A stretch of DNA of 64,000 bases from a bacterium HR28 (GCA_002898255.1 BEIE01000005.1:62001-126000), one strand, 5' to 3'. Shown: positions 37,286 through 46,701, counted from the first letter of the stretch. A program made the numbers and translations. The notes: generated from the sequence alone by a model not told the origin.

Positions 37286-38461
37286 TGGCTTGTCCTCGGC
37301 CAGCAGCGACCGACCCGCGGCGTGCGGTGATGATACCGCACGCGAACCGTTTGAGTTGTCTCGCTCGGTCGCGCGAACGTCGACCGAACCGATCCGCTCC
37401 AGCTCTTCGGCAATCTGCCGAAGACGCTGGGAGTTGATCGCGTAGTACTTCATCCCGTTGGCAGGCCGCACGGTGACGATCCCCGCGGCCTCGAGCATCG
37501 CCAGGTGACGCGAGACTGCTGACTGGCTGATGCCCAACATGCCAACGATCTCTTGAGCGTACCGTTCGCCGTTGCGCAGAAGCTCGATGATACGCAGCCG
37601 CGTCCCGTCGCCGAGTGCCCGGAGACCGGGCAGAAGATCGGGTGAGATCACTGAGCCTTCCGCTGGCTGCGTCGCCGCGCTGGTGCGCTGGCAGTTGAAG
37701 TAGAGGATCAGTTCCGGCGGGTACAGGATGAATTGCACAAAGTTTCCCAGGTAATAGGACGGGCTGAAAGTTACCCGCTCGACGCGCGGGAGCGCCAGCT
37801 GCACTTCGTCCGGCAAGCGATGGCCACTCAGTTCCTCAAAGGCGTTCGCCACGCTTGAGAAGGTTGTCGCCCGCGCTTGCCGTACTGCCCGCCGCATGAC
37901 CGGCAAGGCACGCTCGAATTCCGCCGCGTAGAGCTCCCGCCAGAACCGCTCCAGCAAGCGAACGGTCCGCTCCTTGAGCTGTTCAGGTGCAAGCACGAGC
38001 CGGACCACCTCGTCCACATCCGCCCGCGTGATACCGGGCTCAAAGAACGCCCGCCACACAGCCGGATCGTCCGACTCGGGGGGCACCTCGAGTGCCCCGC
38101 GATCGAGGTAGACCCGCAACATGGCTTGAATTGCCATGCTACGGTAGGCCCAGGCCGGTAGGCGCTTGAGGTGAGCCACGTACTCCTCGAACCCTGCCTC
38201 ACGGTGTTCGGGCCGGAACGGATCAAACGACATCAGCAACTCTTCAACGTAGTACAGAAGCCGGCCCGAAAACCCGAGCAGCGTGTCGAGATCGTGTTCC
38301 CATTCGGCTCCGAGCGCTTTTCGCGCATCGACCAGCCAACGCTCGAACCGTCGCGCGTCCGTCGCTCGAAAGACCAGTGAGATCACTGAGGTCAAATCGA
38401 GCGGGACCGAAATCGCAATCTCGAGTTTGAGCGCCGGCCGGCCTACCAGCAGCTCACCCAT
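37265..38461 (-). CDS. ArsR-family regulator with large N-terminal domain
   Basis: A 398-residue protein. The C-terminal winged helix (about 275-350) has LRALGDGTRLRIIELLRNGERYAQEIVGMLGISQSAVSRHLAML, the ArsR fold. It lacks the CxC metal site, so a non-metal signal is more likely. An N-terminal helical domain of about 250 residues is of the DUF5937 type. It probably represses its own promoter, since a palindrome overlaps the -10, and may control the phenol hydroxylase operon downstream. The ATG at 38461 is chosen; its spacing to GAGGAGG is long (15). Confidence 0.75.
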   Translation of the reverse strand: MGELLVGRPALKLEIAISVPLDLTSVISLVFRATDARRFERWLVDARKALGAEWEHDLDTLLGFSGRLLYYVEELLMSFDPFRPEHREAGFEEYVAHLKRLPAWAYRSMAIQAMLRVYLDRGALEVPPESDDPAVWRAFFEPGITRADVDEVVRLVLAPEQLKERTVRLLERFWRELYAAEFERALPVMRRAVRQARATTFSSVANAFEELSGHRLPDEVQLALPRVERVTFSPSYYLGNFVQFILYPPELILYFNCQRTSAATQPAEGSVISPDLLPGLRALGDGTRLRIIELLRNGERYAQEIVGMLGISQSAVSRHLAMLEAAGIVTVRPANGMKYYAINSQRLRQIAEELERIGSVDVRATERDNSNGSRAVSSPHAAGRSLLAEDKPPHPAVG

Positions 38462-38483
38462 ACCTTGCTGGCCCGGCCTCCTC

Positions 38484-38526
38484 GATATCGCGATATCACG
38501 ATAGCATGGAAACCTGCGGCTGTCAA
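38484..38526 (-). promoter_or_regulatory. promoter of the ArsR-type gene with overlapping operator
   Basis: TTGACA (38526-38521), a 17-base spacer and TATCGT (38503-38498). The sequence TATCGTGATATCGCGATATC continues from the -10, so two overlapping TATC-N2-GATA palindromes, of which GATATCGCGATATC (38484-38497) is perfect, cover the -10 and start region. This is a probable operator for autorepression. Confidence 0.65.
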
Positions 38527-38817
38527 CCCCTGTTACGCCACCAACGCAACTCGCAACTTACTCATGAACCTCAACCCATGAGTCAAAGCCTCCGAACCGC
38601 CGCAGAGCCTCCTTCTGTTGCGCCTCCAGACCGGGATTATCCAGGTGCACCAAACGCACTCCACGCACCACCCCCGTGCTAGGACACCCTCTCTTTGCGC
38701 TGTTCCTTGTCGACCTGAGTGGTAGTGCTATTGGTTTCCCGCTTACCAAGAAGCGACTAATGTCGCTCCACTCGAGCACGGCTTGATGGTGAGGCTCGCT
38801 CTTGAGGAGCGTCATGT

Positions 38818-38979
38818 ATGGTGAAGCCCTGCATCGCCATGGGAGTGGCAGCAGCGCACGCAGCCGATATCGCGCTCGCGAGAAATGCAGCTTTTGGCGA
38901 AGTCGACGCAGCCCTCTTGCAGGAACGCCTCAAGCCCAACCTCTCCGACGTGACTCCCTCACCTTGGCGACCCGCCTGA
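38818..38979 (+). CDS. possible 53-residue small protein
   Basis: ATG at 38818, with GAGGAG 7 bases upstream, opens a frame with protein-like content (VAAAHAADIALARNAAFGEVDAAL) and GC-rich third positions. No family recognised. It might also be a remnant of a larger gene. The flanking sequence (38527-38817 and 38980-39130) shows no gene. Confidence 0.35.
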   Translation: MVKPCIAMGVAAAHAADIALARNAAFGEVDAALLQERLKPNLSDVTPSPWRPA

Positions 38980-39136
38980 GAGCACCCATAGGCCATAACA
39001 ATTCTCCTTCACCTCTATAGCAACTCTCGCTTTCCCAACCCTCCTCGCTGTGCCGATTCGTTCATGACTGAAGAGATCGAAAGGACAGATCCGACAACGT
39101 ATACCCTCACTTGTTCGTGATAGCGGAACTTTCGGG

Positions 39137-39166
39137 TTGCTTAAGATGGTCGATATCTCGTACACT
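39137..39166 (+). promoter_or_regulatory. promoter of the phenol hydroxylase operon
   Basis: TTGCTT (39137-39142), an 18-base spacer and TACACT (39161-39166). The spacer contains GATATC, like the operator of the ArsR-type gene, so the same regulator may bind. Confidence 0.5.
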
Positions 39167-39229
39167 CTTCACGAGACCCGCTGAGCACAACACATGATCC
39201 GGGCCTGGTGCTGCGGAGGTTGGTGCAAC

Positions 39230-40786
39230 ATGGCGCAGACGGTTGCGACTCGGCCGTTTACCGGACAAGAGTACCTGGAAAGCCTACGCGATGGTCGGGA
39301 AGTCTACGTCTATGGTGAGCGGGTCAAGGATGTCACGACGCACCCGGCATTCCGTAATGCCGCACGGATGGTTGCCCGGCTCTACGATGCGCTTCATGAT
39401 CCGGCAAAAAAGGACATCCTGACCGTTGAGACCGATACCGGCAACGGCGGCTTTACTCATGCCTTCTTTCGCGCCCCACGCTCCGCCGAGGATCTGGTGA
39501 AGGCGCGTGACGCCATTGCCGAATGGGCTCGGATGACTTACGGCTGGCTTGGCCGCAGCCCAGACTACAAGGCAAGCTTCCTTGGTACTCTGGGTGCCAA
39601 TGCCCCCTTCTATGAACCTTTCAGCGAAAATGCCCGCCGCTGGTATCGGCTAGGACAAGAACGGGTTCTTTATTGGAACCACGCCATCGTTAATCCCCCG
39701 GTTGATCGCAACCGGCCGCCCGACGAGGTGGGCGATGTCTATATGCACGTTGAGCGAGAGACTGATGGTGGGATCTACGTTTCTGGTGCCAAGGTCGTGG
39801 CAACCGGATCAGTTCTCACCCACTACAACTTCATCGCTCACTACGGTCCGCTGCCGATCAAAGACAAAAAGTTTGCGCTCATCTTCACCGTCCCGATGGA
39901 CGCCCCGGGCGTGAAGCTGATTAGCCGTCCCAGCTATGAGTACACTGCTGCGGTCATGGGTAGCCCCTGGGACTATCCGCTCTCCAGCCGCCTGGATGAG
40001 AACGATGCGGTGTTCATTTTCGACAATGTGTTCGTTCCCTGGGAGAACGTCTTTGTCTACGGCGATGTCGACAAGGTGAATAACTTCTTCCCCGCCTCAG
40101 GCTTCATCCCACGCTTCACCTTGCATGGCTGTACCCGCTTTGCCGTCAAACTGGACTTTATCGCCGGAGTGTTGCTCAAGGCGATCGCAGCGACCGGCGT
40201 CAAGGAGTACCGCGGGGTGCAAGCTCAGGTCGGTGAAGTCATCGCTTGGCGCAACCTCTTCTGGGCCATCACTGACGCCATGTGCCGTAATCCGATTCCC
40301 TGGACCGATGGTTACGTCCATCCCAACCTTGAGTACGGGATGGCCTATCGAGTCCTTGCTCCCACGGCGTGGTCTCGCGTCCGCCAGATCATCCTGGACA
40401 ACGTCGCGAGCGGGCTGGTCTATCTCCCCAGCCACGCGCTCGACTTCAAGAATCCCGCGGAGCGTCCCTACCTTGAGAAGTACGTCCGCGGGACGGGCAT
40501 GGACGCCCATGATCGCGTCAAGCTCATGAAGCTTCTCTACGACTCCACGATCAGCGAGTTCGCTGGTCGCCACGAGCTCTACGAACGCAACTATGCGGGT
40601 AACCACGAGAACATCCGGTTGGAGACCTTACTCGTGGCCGAAGCCGTCGGGACGGCCGAGCGAATGCGCGGGTTCGCGGAGCAGTGCATGGCCGAATACG
40701 ACCTCGACGGCTGGCTGGCACCGGACTTGATCAACAACGACGACGTGTCTTGGGTACTGAGGCGGTTCCGTGAACTACAGGGGTGA
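39230..40786 (+). CDS. 4-hydroxyphenylacetate 3-hydroxylase-type flavin monooxygenase
   Basis: HpaB/PvcC family: uses FADH2 and oxygen to hydroxylate a phenol ortho to its hydroxyl group, giving a catechol. The 518-residue protein has the acyl-CoA-dehydrogenase-like fold of the family, with [28 protein letters not shown] and [16 protein letters not shown]. The ATG at 39230 is preceded by GGAGG. It needs a flavin reductase (HpaC), and none is in the window. It is followed by an extradiol dioxygenase and a tautomerase gene, so a meta-cleavage pathway is likely. The exact phenol is unknown. Confidence 0.86.
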   Translation: MAQTVATRPFTGQEYLESLRDGREVYVYGERVKDVTTHPAFRNAARMVARLYDALHDPAKKDILTVETDTGNGGFTHAFFRAPRSAEDLVKARDAIAEWARMTYGWLGRSPDYKASFLGTLGANAPFYEPFSENARRWYRLGQERVLYWNHAIVNPPVDRNRPPDEVGDVYMHVERETDGGIYVSGAKVVATGSVLTHYNFIAHYGPLPIKDKKFALIFTVPMDAPGVKLISRPSYEYTAAVMGSPWDYPLSSRLDENDAVFIFDNVFVPWENVFVYGDVDKVNNFFPASGFIPRFTLHGCTRFAVKLDFIAGVLLKAIAATGVKEYRGVQAQVGEVIAWRNLFWAITDAMCRNPIPWTDGYVHPNLEYGMAYRVLAPTAWSRVRQIILDNVASGLVYLPSHALDFKNPAERPYLEKYVRGTGMDAHDRVKLMKLLYDSTISEFAGRHELYERNYAGNHENIRLETLLVAEAVGTAERMRGFAEQCMAEYDLDGWLAPDLINNDDVSWVLRRFRELQG

Positions 40787-40801
40787 TGTACGGGAACATC
40801 G

Positions 40802-40843
40802 GACCGGACAGGCGGTCTTGGCGGGTCTCCCGTTTGTCCGGTC
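40802..40843 (+). promoter_or_regulatory. hairpin A with conserved loop
   Basis: A 14-bp stem (GACCGGACA/TGTCCGGTC, then two G-U and three G-C pairs) closing the 14-nt loop TCTTGGCGGGTCTC. It lies 16 bases past the hydroxylase stop. A second hairpin with nearly the same loop lies 108 bases on. Confidence 0.7.
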
Positions 40844-40950
40844 TGGTTCCCAAGGAGGTTCGAGGCCGAACGACGGGATCGGCACCCTAAGGGCGGGATC
40901 GCCCTGGTCAGAGTGTCGTCGGCATGAAGGCGACATCGACTGACAACGCG

Positions 40951-40992
40951 GATCAGGCGGGCAGTCTCGGCGGGTCTCCTGCACGCCTGATC
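40951..40992 (+). promoter_or_regulatory. hairpin B with conserved loop
   Basis: A 14-position stem (GATCAGGCG/CGCCTGATC, one mismatch, then GCAG/CTGC) closing TCTCGGCGGGTCTC. The loop differs from hairpin A by one base, while the stems differ in sequence and keep pairing. It sits about 98 bases before the dioxygenase start. Confidence 0.7.
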
Positions 40993-41089
40993 ATGGGAGG
41001 TGAGAAAACCGGGAGCGGGCTCGGTATCCATGGTCGAGGGCTTCGTTTCGCATGGAAGAAGATGCTGTGGCACAACGGGAGGGAGTCCG

Positions 41090-42085
41090 ATGAGCACAAA
41101 CGGTTATCCTGAACCCATCTTCGACGTCGCTCAGCTGGCTCATGTCGAGATCTATACACCCGACATGGACGGCACACTCTGGTTCTTCAAGGAACTCATT
41201 GGGCTCGAGGAGACAGAGCGACACGGTGATTCAGTCTATCTCCGTGCTTACGAAGATTGGTACCACCATACCCTCAAAGTGACCAAGCGCGAAAAGCCTG
41301 GGCTGGGGCATGTCGCCTGGCGCACCACCTCACCGCAGGCCCTCGAGCGGCGCGTGAAGGCCATCGAGGAAGCAGGCCTTGGTGACGGGTGGATCGAGGG
41401 CGACCGTGGCCATGGTCGGGCCTATCGTTTCCACACGCCTGACGGCCATCCGATGGAGCTCCTCTGGGACGTCGAGTACTACAAGACACCCGCTGAGGCA
41501 AAGACAAAGCTTCTGAACCGCCCCCAGCGTCGGCCACTGCGCGGCGTTCCCGTGCGCCGTATTGACCACGTGAATCTCCTGGCCAGTGACGTAACCCAGA
41601 ACAAGCAGTTCCTCATGGATGTGCTTGGTTTCCGTCTGCGCGAGAATATCATCCTCAACAACGGTCGTGAGGCAGGCGCGTGGCTCTCGGTCAGTCCGCT
41701 GGTCCACGAGATCGCGTTTATGATGGACCAGGCGGGTGGCAAGGGACGCCTCCATCACGTCTGCTATTGGTACGGTTACGTCCAGCATCTCTCCGATATC
41801 GCCGACATCTTCAGTGAGGTTGGGATTAAGATTGAGGCTGGCCCCGGGAAGCACGGCATCTCCCAGGCATACTTCATGTATGTCATCGAGCCAGGTGGCA
41901 ATCGTGTGGAACTCTTCGGCGACGCCGGATACTTGATCTTCGATCCCGCCTGGCAACCGATCACCTGGCGCGAAGAAGAGCTCGACAAGGGAATCATCTG
42001 GTTCGGTTCGCCCTTGCCGGCCGAGTTCTTCATCTATGGCACGCCGCCGGTTGAGGCTGCAGAGCCCGCCCGCGCCGACGACTGA
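41090..42085 (+). CDS. extradiol catechol 2,3-dioxygenase
   Basis: Vicinal-oxygen-chelate ring-cleavage enzyme: opens a catechol next to a hydroxyl group with Fe(II) and oxygen. The 331-residue protein has two VOC modules. Metal ligands in the C-terminal half appear to be His160 (RIDHVNLL), His222 or 223 (LHHVCYWYG) and Glu274 ([10 protein letters not shown]), the 2-His-1-Glu set of type I extradiol dioxygenases. The ATG at 41090 follows GGGAGGGAG. It sits 303 bases after the hydroxylase, with two hairpins between. Confidence 0.87.
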   Translation: MSTNGYPEPIFDVAQLAHVEIYTPDMDGTLWFFKELIGLEETERHGDSVYLRAYEDWYHHTLKVTKREKPGLGHVAWRTTSPQALERRVKAIEEAGLGDGWIEGDRGHGRAYRFHTPDGHPMELLWDVEYYKTPAEAKTKLLNRPQRRPLRGVPVRRIDHVNLLASDVTQNKQFLMDVLGFRLRENIILNNGREAGAWLSVSPLVHEIAFMMDQAGGKGRLHHVCYWYGYVQHLSDIADIFSEVGIKIEAGPGKHGISQAYFMYVIEPGGNRVELFGDAGYLIFDPAWQPITWREEELDKGIIWFGSPLPAEFFIYGTPPVEAAEPARADD

Positions 42086-42106
42086 GTGCTCCAGTGTGAA
42101 CGCTGG

Positions 42107-42140
42107 CCCGCTCACCCGCACAAAAACGGGTGAGCGGGCG
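42107..42140 (+). terminator. hairpin after the dioxygenase gene
   Basis: A 13-bp perfect stem GCCCGCTCACCCG/CGGGTGAGCGGGC, followed by GGCTTTCC. It lies 22 bases past the dioxygenase stop and before the tautomerase gene; partial read-through would be needed for co-expression. Confidence 0.6.
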
Positions 42141-42229
42141 GCTTTCCTCCTGCGCCCAGTTGCGCTACAGTGAGATCTGCCACCCCAGTGAGGGGGTACT
42201 TCGCCATCGCACACCGGAGGGTATGTCAG

Positions 42230-42442
42230 ATGCCGATGTTGGAGATCATAGTCGCGCGTGCGGAGCCGCTCATGCTCGAGCAAAAGCGGGCATTTGCACG
42301 AGAAGCAGTCGAAATCTTCCGGACAGTCCTCGGTACGCCACCAGGCCGCTTGCGCCTGGCGTTTTACGAACTCCGCCCTGAAGACAGCCTCGGCCTTCTG
42401 GAAGAACCTGACCCGCCGCCTCAGCCCACCTCGGACGGATAA
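42230..42442 (+). CDS. 4-oxalocrotonate tautomerase-family enzyme
   Basis: A 70-residue protein that begins Met-Pro, so Pro1 would be the catalytic base after Met removal. The family isomerises 2-hydroxymuconate in meta-cleavage pathways, matching the hydroxylase and extradiol dioxygenase upstream. The IIVARAEPLMLEQKRAFAREAVEIF pattern fits. GGAGGG lies upstream of the ATG at 42230 at a slightly long distance. Confidence 0.72.
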   Translation: MPMLEIIVARAEPLMLEQKRAFAREAVEIFRTVLGTPPGRLRLAFYELRPEDSLGLLEEPDPPPQPTSDG

Positions 42443-42719
42443 GCCGTGATCTCAGTTTCTCGACCCTTTCTCGCTGCCATATTCGGACTCATTCTCCCTG
42501 CTGAACTCTCGAGCGGGTCTCAGGGAGGATCTTGGTCACCTCCATCGGAACGACTACCGCTCGTGGCGTCGCAGTGCATTGTCTAACTTCCACCGCCTTC
42601 CTCGACCGAGCCTACGCACCGCGGCAGGTACACCCCGTAAGGTGCCGCCAGTGGCTGCAACGAAGCCCAACCATCCGATAGACGGTCAGATTGCCCATAA
42701 TCAGGCTGCTTTGACAAGT
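42443..42719. other. intergenic, no gene seen
   Basis: Between the convergent tautomerase gene and the CocE-type hydrolase gene. I see no gene and no strong terminator. Confidence 0.45.
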
Positions 42720-44399
42720 TCAGCCCCGTACAACAACCGGCACAACAAGATATGAGTCGTATGGGCCACCACTGAGCACAAGATGCCGTCCTCGATTAAC
42801 CGTGGCTTCGTGCCGCGCGTAAACCCGTCCCGGTGGGTACTCCTGGATATCGCGTCCTTGGACAATGAGGCGCAAAGTCTCACCCGCCTCGAACCGCGTT
42901 CCCGAGGGCCAGATTTCGATATCGACTGCGACTGGTTCACCAGGCCGCAGCTTCTCTTCCTGTTCGTGTCGGTGAAACGGCTGGAGCTCTGTTGAGCGCA
43001 CCGGGTCGAGCGCGCGGTGTGAGGCCCGTAGCCAGCCGAGCGCCACAGGGCCATCGTCGTACTGGGCATAGTGCGGGAAGGTGACGAGTTGGCCATCGCG
43101 GTCCAGCTTCTGGATTCCGACAAAGAGATCGGCATCGTCACTATCGAGTGCAGCCACCCAGAGGTGCAGTCGCATCGGCCCAACCAGCTCTACCGGCTCA
43201 TTGAAACGGTAGTCGCAAACAAGGCGTCCAAGCGGCTGCCGTCGCCGGTCGACACCCCCACTTGTCGCGAGATACCAGCGTGTCAGGACTTCACTTGGTT
43301 GCCGCTCTGTGAGGAGCCCGCGTTCGACGTCGAGAAACAGGCGGTATGCTCTTGTCTCGGGAATTGGCCATGCCTCGAACGCACGCCATTCACCTGTGGT
43401 TCCCTTTGCCCGGATGAACGCCCGGACAGCCGGCCATTCATCTACTTCGGTCGCGCGTCCTTTCAAGAATTTCTCGAAGAAGGCAAGCTGGCGCAGGCGG
43501 CTTTCCAGGCGATAGTAGTACGCCCATTTCTTCTCGCCGTGTACTTCAAGCCATTTCTGTTGAGAACGAATTCGCTTGAATCCCTCAAGCGTTCCACGCG
43601 TGTGCAGTCCATGATCCGTCCAGCTGGCAACAACGTACGCGGGAATACGGATGCGTTCGAGTGCGGCCGCTTTGGATGCCCAGAAGGCATCGAACAGGGG
43701 ATGCTCCTGCGTCTCGGTGAATAGATCCTCCACCAGGTGTAAGCCGACCGGAAGACGTTGCAACGTCCAATACGGCCAAAACCACGTCTCTGGAATGCCA
43801 CCGTGAAAGGCAAACTCGCGATACGTATCGGACCACCCCTCCCAGGGATTGATCGCCGCGAGATGCGGGGGTTCCAGGGCTGCGACACGCCACTGGATAT
43901 TGGCAAGATACGAGACACCCGTCATGCCGACACGGCCTGTGCACCACGGCTGCCGCGCGATCCACTCGATTGTGTCGTAACAGTCCTGCGCTTCCTGTTC
44001 TGAGATGAACGTGGCCACCCCTTCGGAATACCAGACCCCGCGAGGATTCACGTTTACGACCGCATACCCTTGCGGTACCCAGAAGTGCGGATCCGGCCCC
44101 TCGAACATCGCATAGGGCCCGACGTCCTCCTCGCGCACACCAGCTGCGGGAAACGCACGGACCAAGTACTGGAGTGTTCCCTCATGTTTCCCGTACGGTC
44201 CCCACGCCAACAGGGCAGGCACTGGATCACCCGACGCCGGCCGGAAAACATCCGCGTAGATGCGTGTACCATCCCGCAACGGGATTGCCACGTCTCGTTC
44301 GATCAGAATATCGCCCTCCACAGTGCGACTCGGTGCGGGGCCGCGGATGCCTAAGGTTTCCGGACGGTAGAAGGGTTCCATGAAACGGTATGGATCCAT
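42720..44399 (-). CDS. CocE/NonD-family acyl hydrolase
   Basis: X-Pro dipeptidyl-peptidase-like serine hydrolase, 559 residues. An N-terminal alpha/beta domain has GMTGVSYLANIQWRVAA, in which the nucleophile Ser lies in GVSYL as in cocaine esterase. The catalytic Asp and His are expected around 290-320 (WTDHG). The C-terminal jelly roll (about 350-555) is that of the PepX_C domain. Substrates are esters or amides. It is the last gene of the ABC importer operon and may act on an imported ester. Confidence 0.82.
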   Translation of the reverse strand: MDPYRFMEPFYRPETLGIRGPAPSRTVEGDILIERDVAIPLRDGTRIYADVFRPASGDPVPALLAWGPYGKHEGTLQYLVRAFPAAGVREEDVGPYAMFEGPDPHFWVPQGYAVVNVNPRGVWYSEGVATFISEQEAQDCYDTIEWIARQPWCTGRVGMTGVSYLANIQWRVAALEPPHLAAINPWEGWSDTYREFAFHGGIPETWFWPYWTLQRLPVGLHLVEDLFTETQEHPLFDAFWASKAAALERIRIPAYVVASWTDHGLHTRGTLEGFKRIRSQQKWLEVHGEKKWAYYYRLESRLRQLAFFEKFLKGRATEVDEWPAVRAFIRAKGTTGEWRAFEAWPIPETRAYRLFLDVERGLLTERQPSEVLTRWYLATSGGVDRRRQPLGRLVCDYRFNEPVELVGPMRLHLWVAALDSDDADLFVGIQKLDRDGQLVTFPHYAQYDDGPVALGWLRASHRALDPVRSTELQPFHRHEQEEKLRPGEPVAVDIEIWPSGTRFEAGETLRLIVQGRDIQEYPPGRVYARHEATVNRGRHLVLSGGPYDSYLVVPVVVRG

Positions 44400-44465
44400 C
44401 GCTGTCCCCTTCCGTTGGGAACGCATACGGGCTGGCATGAACCACCCAATGCGACCACCCCGCCG

Positions 44466-45485
44466 CTACGTGGGAAGACGCAGGCGCAAAAGGCGCTGTG
44501 CATTGCCGAAGAAGATCCGCTCTTTGTCCTCGCGCGACGCTGTGATGTTCTCGACAACACGAATCGTCTCGCCGATGAACAAGCCACCCCCACGCGGATC
44601 GAAGGGAAAGTCAGTCGCGAAGAGGACACGCTCGGCCCCGAAGAACGCGAGCCCGCACTCGGTCGCAGGAAGCGCACCGAAGAGCGCTGTATCTGCATAG
44701 AAACGCCGGAAGTACTCATACGGTCGCTCGCGGAGTCGCTCCCGCGCTGCGAGATCCTCAGGGTCGTCTGTTCGCTTGCCTAGCGAGTCGAGCCCCCAGC
44801 CGACACGTCCCTCGAAGTAGGGCACCATTCCACCCATGTGATGGGTGACGATCTTGATGTTCGGATAGCGATCGAAGAGCCCCCAGAAGACCATGCGTGC
44901 CATGAAGACACTCGTCTCGTACGGCCACCCGAAGCACCACCAAATGTCGTACTTCGAGCGATCTTCCGTGCGGTAGTCAGCGACTTCAGGTTCGCGAGAG
45001 GGATGTACCCAGATTGGCAAGTCCCGCTGGGCCATAAAGGCAAAGAGCGGCTCGTAGATTGGCTGGTCGAGTGGTGCCCCATTGACATTCGTATAAATTT
45101 GCACGCCCGTCGCTCCGAGTTCGTCGATTGCATAGCGCGCCTCCTCGACCGCCGCATCGGGGTCATTCATGGGAAGCGACGCCACAAATCCAACGAAGCG
45201 ATCGGGGTACTTGTGACAGAGTTCCGCCATTCCTTCGTTGGCCAGGCGCGCAAGCTCGCGCGCCTGTGCTGGCTCTCCGAGCGCTTCGAGGGGTGGAGCA
45301 GCGAGCGAGATCACTTGGACGTATCCCTCGTATGGCTCCATCAGTCGAAACCGATGATCCAGATCGTGCAGGGCCTGGATACCCCGCACACGCTTCTGCA
45401 TATAGGCTGATCCCGCAATTTGCTCCGTCATAGCTTGCCAGTAGCGTGGTGGAAAGATGTGACAAAACACGTCGATCTTGAGCAC
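44466..45485 (-). CDS. ACMSD-type amidohydrolase
   Basis: Amidohydrolase-2 superfamily TIM-barrel metalloenzyme, 339 residues, like 2-amino-3-carboxymuconate semialdehyde decarboxylase and resorcylate decarboxylases. Motifs are IWVHPS, THHMGGMVPYFEGR and FATDFPFDPRGG. The N-terminal metal motif reads DVFCHIFPP, so the usual HxH is CxH: an odd replacement, but the His is kept. The GTG start at 45485 has GGAGGG. A decarboxylase or hydrolase of an aromatic-pathway product is likely, from family and context. Confidence 0.78.
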   Translation of the reverse strand: MLKIDVFCHIFPPRYWQAMTEQIAGSAYMQKRVRGIQALHDLDHRFRLMEPYEGYVQVISLAAPPLEALGEPAQARELARLANEGMAELCHKYPDRFVGFVASLPMNDPDAAVEEARYAIDELGATGVQIYTNVNGAPLDQPIYEPLFAFMAQRDLPIWVHPSREPEVADYRTEDRSKYDIWWCFGWPYETSVFMARMVFWGLFDRYPNIKIVTHHMGGMVPYFEGRVGWGLDSLGKRTDDPEDLAARERLRERPYEYFRRFYADTALFGALPATECGLAFFGAERVLFATDFPFDPRGGGLFIGETIRVVENITASREDKERIFFGNAQRLLRLRLPT

Positions 45486-45531
45486 CCGCTTGCCCTCCTT
45501 TGCTTCCTGCCTCGCTCCTTGCGCAATCGTC

Positions 45532-46701
45532 TTAGAGCTGCTTGGCCGCTTCCTCCAAGAAACTGAAATCGACGAGCTGCTCGACTGGCACCTTCTGCTG
45601 GATGCTCTTGCGACGGAGCCAAATGTCCTGCACCGCCTCGAGGTAGCTGGTATCGAAGCGCCCGTCCGGCCGCAACCCCGGCCAGACCATCTTTTGATAA
45701 AGCTGGTCGTTCTTGAGTGGTGTGTATTGCTTGAGGATTTCGACTACCTCCTGTCGGCGATCGGCAGACGTCACCGCCTCGTTATAGAAGCGAAGCCCGC
45801 GGAGGTACGCAACCATCCAGGCCACTGCGAGTGCTCGGTCGTTGGCGACGTGTGGGCCGTAGAAGATGCCTGCAATCGGAAAGTCGTCGCCGATGACCTG
45901 GACCAGCGAATCACCGCGCAGAAGGGCAACTGCCACACCTTGCTGATCGATGGCAATCGTTGCAGTCGGCTCGACGAGTTCTGCGGCGTGGATCGCTTCG
46001 TTCTGGAGAGCGGCAGGCATATCGGGCACGCGCATGACGACGAGTTCCACGTCATCGAGCGTGAGCCCTCCGCTCGCCAACACCCGCTCCGCTTCCAGGA
46101 TGTCCATCCCCGAGTCATTGGTGACTGCGAACTTCTTGCCGCGCAAGTCGGCGACCGAACGAATATCTCCTCGCTCGTAGGCCTGCTTCGGCACACCAAT
46201 GGCGTGGAATCCGAATCCCTTGCTCAAGCTGCCTTTCGTCGCGACAGCTGGGACGCGAATCCCTTGCGCAACTGCGTTGGCATGCGCTGCCGAGAACGAC
46301 CCACCAGAAATATCTAGCTGGCCAGTACTGAGCAGCGGAATTGTTTCACCGGCTGTTCGCGCCGCAGTGTCCAGCTCAATTTCGATTCCAACCTCGGCAA
46401 AGTATCCCTTAGCCATGGCGATGTAGATCCCGGCGTCCGAGACTGCGCCGATCGTGGTGACACGCATCTTTCGCGCCGCTGGCCGTGGTGTCGGCGTTGG
46501 GGCAACGGTCGGCGTGGTCACCGGGGCTGCAGTGGGGGTAGGTGTCGTCTCCTGCCGCGTAGAAGCGGTTGGCGTCGGTGCCGCAGCTGGCGTCGGTGTC
46601 GCTGCAGCTCCACCGCAGGCAGCAAGAAGCCCTCCGGCAGTCATGGCACCAAGTGCAAACACGAATCGGCGACGCGTCAGACGGCGAGACTCCAGTCTCA
46701 T
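45532..46701 (-). CDS. NMT1/SsuA-type ABC substrate-binding lipoprotein 1
   Basis: Extracytoplasmic binding protein of a taurine/aromatic-sulfonate/pyrimidine-type importer. The 389-residue protein has a Tat-like RRLTRRRFVFAL start and the lipobox LLAAC (Cys29). A Pro/Thr-rich tether of about 50 residues follows, then the periplasmic-binding fold. It resembles the next gene along its length and shares the C-terminal (V/L)VD(F/L)SFLEEA pattern. The ATG at 46701 has GGAGGAGG upstream. The ligand is unknown. Confidence 0.85.
   Translation of the reverse strand: MRLESRRLTRRRFVFALGAMTAGGLLAACGGAAATPTPAAAPTPTASTRQETTPTPTAAPVTTPTVAPTPTPRPAARKMRVTTIGAVSDAGIYIAMAKGYFAEVGIEIELDTAARTAGETIPLLSTGQLDISGGSFSAAHANAVAQGIRVPAVATKGSLSKGFGFHAIGVPKQAYERGDIRSVADLRGKKFAVTNDSGMDILEAERVLASGGLTLDDVELVVMRVPDMPAALQNEAIHAAELVEPTATIAIDQQGVAVALLRGDSLVQVIGDDFPIAGIFYGPHVANDRALAVAWMVAYLRGLRFYNEAVTSADRRQEVVEILKQYTPLKNDQLYQKMVWPGLRPDGRFDTSYLEAVQDIWLRRKSIQQKVPVEQLVDFSFLEEAAKQL

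Noticed and set aside
37265-38461. Metal-sensing ArsR/SmtB role for the regulator
   Set aside because: The recognition helix is of ArsR type but the CxC or alpha-5 metal sites are not visible.
40871-40910. T-box riboswitch-like GGGCGGGATCGCCC before the dioxygenase gene
   Set aside because: The sequence does not hold the UGGN bulge needed to pair with the tRNA NCCA end, and the gene is not amino-acid related.
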